Of a DNA stretch of 6,509 nucleotides, positions 1-4,100 are shown piece after piece. Both the position numbers and the translations under genes were made by a program. The notes under the pieces were generated by a model, which ran no database searches, had not been told where the DNA came from, and saw nothing but the letters and a program-made list of their open reading frames with translations. The stretch covers positions 1 through 6,509 of the forward strand of contig CALESE010000067.1 in NCBI GenBank assembly GCA_937907205.1, given 5' to 3'. The first letter of the stretch is position 1; every line of letters starts with the position of its first letter. The DNA is from an uncultured Romboutsia sp. (GTDB taxonomy: Bacteria > Bacillota > Clostridia > Peptostreptococcales > Peptostreptococcaceae).

Positions 1-149
1 AAGGTAGTAGTGGATCTACTAAGGGTGAGGCTTCATTTGAGTATATTCTAAAATCTCCAAGTATATCAAATGTAAATGTTACAAGTCCTCTTGATCTTAG
101 ATCTACAGTTTACTTATACTGTTATGGTAAATCTTATTATAACGCATAA
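1..149 (+). CDS. C-terminal end of an unidentified upstream gene (partial, 48 codons)
   Basis: The frame beginning at base 3 is open from the left edge to a TAA at 147-149. The other two forward frames close early: TAG at 5-7 and TAA at 49-51. The visible tail is 48 residues. It opens with a Gly/Ser-rich stretch (GSSGSTKGEASFEY), continues with alternating hydrophobic and polar residues around VNVTSPLDLRSTVYLYCY, and ends KSYYNA. The alternation and the aromatic end suggest beta structure, as in many virion or surface proteins, but there is no diagnostic motif and I do not recognise the family. It lies 113 bases before the giant gene on the same strand, with a terminator between them, so it is probably the last gene of its transcript. 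In a phage structural region it could be a tail, baseplate or head component; that rests on position only. Confidence 0.72.
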   Translation, partial: GSSGSTKGEASFEYILKSPSISNVNVTSPLDLRSTVYLYCYGKSYYNA

Positions 150-174
150 TTCTATAATGCATAATTTTTATAAT
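144..174 (+). repeat. Short imperfect tandem duplication across the stop codon, with two TATAAT boxes
   Basis: GCATAATTCTATAAT (144-158) is followed directly by GCATAATTTTTATAAT (159-174), so a 15/16-base unit is repeated twice with small differences. The first copy contains the stop codon of the upstream gene (TAA 147-149). Each copy ends in a perfect TATAAT (153-158 and 169-174). These match a bacterial -10 box, but no -35-like TTGACA lies at the right distance. Any transcript starting here would also run straight into the hairpin at 191-216. Local duplication by slippage is the simplest explanation. Confidence 0.6.
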
Positions 175-190
175 GAAATAATCTTATATG

Positions 191-225
191 AAGGGAAGAA
201 CTTAAGTTCTTCCCTTTTAATTTTT
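191..225 (+). terminator. Rho-independent terminator after the upstream gene
   Basis: Bases 191-216 form a perfect 26-base inverted repeat. The left arm AAGGGAAGAACTT (191-203) is the exact reverse complement of 204-216. With a TTAA loop this gives an 11 bp stem whose lower half contains three consecutive G-C pairs. A T-rich tract follows on the + strand (TTTT, AA, TTTTT, to 225), as expected of an intrinsic terminator for rightward transcription. There is no matching T tract for the opposite direction, so it looks one-way. It starts 42 bases past the upstream stop codon and ends 37 bases before the giant gene's ATG. It therefore separates the two transcripts or, if leaky, lowers expression of the giant gene. 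Confidence 0.85.
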
Positions 226-262
226 ATATAAGAAAGAAAAGTAAGAAATCAAAATAATTAGC
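226..262 (+). promoter_or_regulatory. A-rich leader of the giant gene, without Shine-Dalgarno sequence
   Basis: The 37 bases before ATG 263 are dominated by A (AGAAAGAAAAG at 231-241, then AAATCAAAATAATTAGC). No GGAGG-like ribosome binding site lies 5-12 bases before the start. An in-frame TAA at 242-244 shows that the reading frame cannot begin further upstream, so ATG 263 is the first possible start. A-rich leaders without a Shine-Dalgarno sequence are usual in Bacteroidota and their phages. I see no convincing promoter here. A TATATA at 225-230 falls in the terminator's T tract and is probably chance. Confidence 0.45.
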
Positions 263-1102
263 ATGGCAAAAGTATCAGATAAGGCAGTAGGCAGAAGTAA
301 AGGTGGAAATTTATTACCAGGAGGTTCAATAACTGGTAACTTAGATGAAATTGTTAATATCATTAATAATTCAATAAAAAATGTAAAGGCTAGTATCGAT
401 TTGATTTTTAAGGGAAATGTAGACTCACAGAAGAGCTTTTCTGAGTTCATCGATGCATTTAATAAAACCAGAAGTCAAGCTTCTGAAGAGTTTATGTCCA
501 TGATGGGATTTGTGCCTGGTGGACAGAGCATATCTGAAAACACAAGATATGACAATATAAAAACTGACATACAATCATTTACTAAATCAATATCTGAAAA
601 TCTTGATAAAACTAATAAGATATTGACATCTGATTGCATGCAAGTTATTGTGACCAATTTTAATGAACAAAAATTAGAAAAAGAAAAATATAAAAGTAAC
701 AACACTAATGATAATCAAGTCAATCCAGTTGACTTAAATAGTCTAAATATAAAAATAGATAACTTGAATTTTGGACAGGATTCTTTAAATGTTTTGAGGG
801 ATTTATCAAATGCATTAAATAGTGTTGCTAAAGTAAAGTATGAAGTCAAAGATCAAAATATAGTACAATATCTTACAGGAATAGACAAAAGCATATCAAA
901 AATTGATATAGATAATCTCAAGAAGAAAATATCTAAAGTCAATAAGTTGTTGACAAATGATTTCCTTAAACTTTGTGGTGCTATAAATTCTGCATCTATA
1001 GACTCTAAGAAAACTATGTCTCAATTGTCAAGTGTGGTTGAATTAATGAATGCTATTCCTTCTATTGGAGAAATGGACAAACAGAAAATGAAAACCCTGA
1101 AG
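263..1102 (+). other. Hydrophilic N-terminal region of the giant protein (residues 1-280)
   Basis: The protein opens with a basic, glycine-containing stretch (AVGRSKGGNLLPGGS, residues 8-22). It continues with helical-looking segments rich in Lys, Asp, Asn and Ser. A polar low-complexity linker with Asn runs (NNTNDNQVNP, residues 146-155) divides it into two parts. Hydrophobic residues recur at helix spacing, for instance around DNLKKKISKVNKLL, which suggests coiled-coil or bundle packing. There are no membrane-length hydrophobic segments. In a tape-measure protein this end would be expected to meet the tail-tip or tail-completion machinery, but no motif shows which. Confidence 0.5.
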
Positions 1103-4100
1103 AAGAATCTTCATTCTATATATTGGATGACATCAAAATCAAATATTCTCACGGGTTTTGGCATCACTTCTAAAGGGTTGATTTCTGCTATCATAAAGAA
1201 TATAGTAGCTAGATCAAAAGAAGCTGAACAAGGTGGATTTAAATCAGTAGGTGCTTTGGCTAAATTTATAGAGTCATTAGTTTCTTTAGGGGAAGACACA
1301 AATGTAGACAGAACCAAGATAATGAAGACCCAAATGGCTCTTTGGTCACTTCTTAGAATATATGATACAAAAGGGCCTATTGCTTATCTTACTTTACAAA
1401 TAAAAGAACTTGGTGATAATATACTTAAGGACAATGTTGTTGGAAAGAACAATTCATCACTTAGTGCCATAGAAGATATGATAGAAGACATTAGCACTAT
1501 TGGAAATAGAATAAAGTTTAAAGATGTTGTTTATACTCAGTTACTAGCAACTTATGCTTTAGGTTCTGCTTGGCTTTACATGGGTATTGTTAAGTCTCTT
1601 TCTAAGATAGATGATACTGAGCTCAAGAAACTGATAGGTGATAATGGAAAGCTTTCATTTGTAATGCAAGTTGTACAAAGACTTTCTGCTAATGAATCAA
1701 CTTCTAAAGATATAAAGAGCGCTACAAAAACTTTAGTTCAGCTTACTATCATGATGAGTGTAGCAAACATGATATCTAAAGTAAGTAAAAATGGAATAGT
1801 TGGCATATCAGATGCTTTAGTTTTCTTAGATAAGCTTGACTTCTTAGGTCAAAAAATATTCACTATGCAAGATTCTGCTATTAATGATGAATCAGTTCCT
1901 AACATAATGAAAAATTGTGAGGATGTTATTCTAAGTTTAGGAAAGATTGCAATTGTTAGTACTATAGCAGGAATGTTTGTTGACAAAGGAAAAGAAGGAG
2001 TGTCAAACATGAAGACCATGGTTACTCAACTCAAGTATTTAGTCAACAACATAAATAACAAGAAGAATCCATTAACAGCTTCTAAAGATGATGTATCTAA
2101 GATAGAAAGTTGTCAGAAAATAGTAGAAAGCCTTAGTAAACTCTCAATTTTAACTGCTATAGGAGGATTGTTTGCTAGCAAGGGACAAGATGGAATAAAA
2201 GAGTATAAGAAAGTAGTAACTAAGCTAAAGAGTTTGATAAAGAGAATTCAATCTGATGGTCTTGATATAAACCAAGAAGATTTGAAGAAAATAGACAATA
2301 TAGAGAAATTAATAGAAAAACTAACTATAGTGTCTATGCTTGGATCAGTAATGGGTATAACTGCACCTTTATCTATAATAGGATTTAAGTCTATGCAGTT
2401 GTCAGCTGTAGCAGTAGGTAAGATGATAGATGCTTTAAATGGAATACATATAGATGATGACTTCTTTGATAAACTTAAAAATATAGGTATTGTTGTAGCT
2501 ATAGCATCTGCAACAATGTTAACTGGTGCAGTCATAGGAAAGATTGTTCTTCAGAGAATGCCTGAAATACTTGGATTCACATTTGCTTTAGGAACATTTA
2601 TACTTGGGGTAATAGGTGCATATAACCTTGCTACTAAAGGAATGGATGAAGCTTTGAATCAAACTAAGAAAGTAGCTCTGTTAGTATATTTGTCAGGAGC
2701 TACTCTTCTGTTGGGAGCTGCTATTATGATGATACCAGGTATCTTTACTAATGCTGTTCTTTTCACACTTTCTCTAGCGGCATTTATAGGTGCTGTCACT
2801 TTTGCTTATACTCTAGCTAGTGAAAGAATAGAGAGAACCATAGAAATATCAGATTCATTTATAAAGTTAGTAGTGAAGTCTGGTTTGATATTAGCATTTG
2901 GTGCTGCAATCAATGCATTCCTCCCAACTGGAAGTGTGATTGGATTTGCATTTTCTCTTACTTTACTGATAACTGGTGTTATAGGTGCTTACACAATAGC
3001 TAGCAACATGATAGAAAACACTATGTCATCAGCCGAAGAGTTTGCTTGGTTGATAGGTATAGCAGGATTGACATTGCTTCTTCCGACTGTATATATGACT
3101 AAACATCCAATGCTGTTTGCAACCGCATTACTGTTTGCTTTAGATCTTGGAGTATTCATACTTTTGATGAAATTAGCTTATTCTGGAGGAGACTTTATAG
3201 CTAACAAAATAGGTGTTAAGTTAGGTATTGTTCAAAGCACTGACAAAGCTATAGATGATGCTAAGAATTTTGCAATTCTAGTTGGAATATCTGGAGCTAT
3301 ACTTCTGTTAGGTGCCAAGATTATGAATATAGATGGAATGTTCTGGTCTGCTATAGGATTTACTCTTACTTTAGGTACGTTCTTGTTAGGAATATCATTA
3401 GCTTACTATGGTGCTAATAATATACTTAAAGGAGAAAAGGGATTAATCATAGCACATGAATTCTCTAATTTAGTTGCATTGTCAGCAGCTACATTATTAG
3501 TTGGTGGATTGTTTATGATGATACCTAATATGAAAGATGCAACCATATCATTTGCATGGACATTAGGTGGTTTTGTAGCAGGAATAACATTAGCTTATGG
3601 ATTTGCAGGAAGAATAATCAATGAGAAAACATTATTCCTAGGATATGCATTATCTGCTTTAGTATTAGTCTCTTCTATAGCATTGCTTACTGGTGGAATG
3701 TTATTGATGAACTACCCAGACTTAGATGTCAACATACTCAAGTTCTTAGGTTTAGAACTCTTGCTAGTAGGTGGTACCGCTGTCATACTTGGTGTACTAG
3801 GTGCTGTCAAAAGCAAGCTTAAGACAGGGGCTTTGGCATTGATAGGCGTTATTGCTTGTGTTGGACTTGCAGGATATGCAATGATGGAAATAATGAATCT
3901 CCGAAAGGAAATAGGTAACGACTGGGATGGAATTTGGGGTACTGTATTTGTCACTGTAACAGTGCTTGGTACATTTGCCACTGGTGTTATAGGTCTTGGA
4001 AAGCTATCACTTGCAGGTGGAGGTCTGGGCGCTTTAGGTTTAGCTGCAGGAGAAGCTGCTTTAGCTGGAATCATTGGTTGTGTATTATTAGCTGGAAAAG

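Noticed and set aside
153..174. Two TATAAT boxes as promoters of the giant gene
   Set aside because: There is no -35 element at proper spacing, and the intrinsic terminator at 191-225 lies between them and the gene.
217..705. Small minus-strand frames near the start of the giant gene
   Set aside because: They overlap the N-terminal coding region (the first also overlaps the leader), have hydrophobic low-information sequences and show no initiation signals.
2483..4096. A cellular transporter or polytopic membrane enzyme
   Set aside because: The hydrophobic helices form regular hairpin repeats within a chain flanked by more than 700 soluble residues on each side. No transporter motif, signal sequence or catalytic residue pattern was seen.
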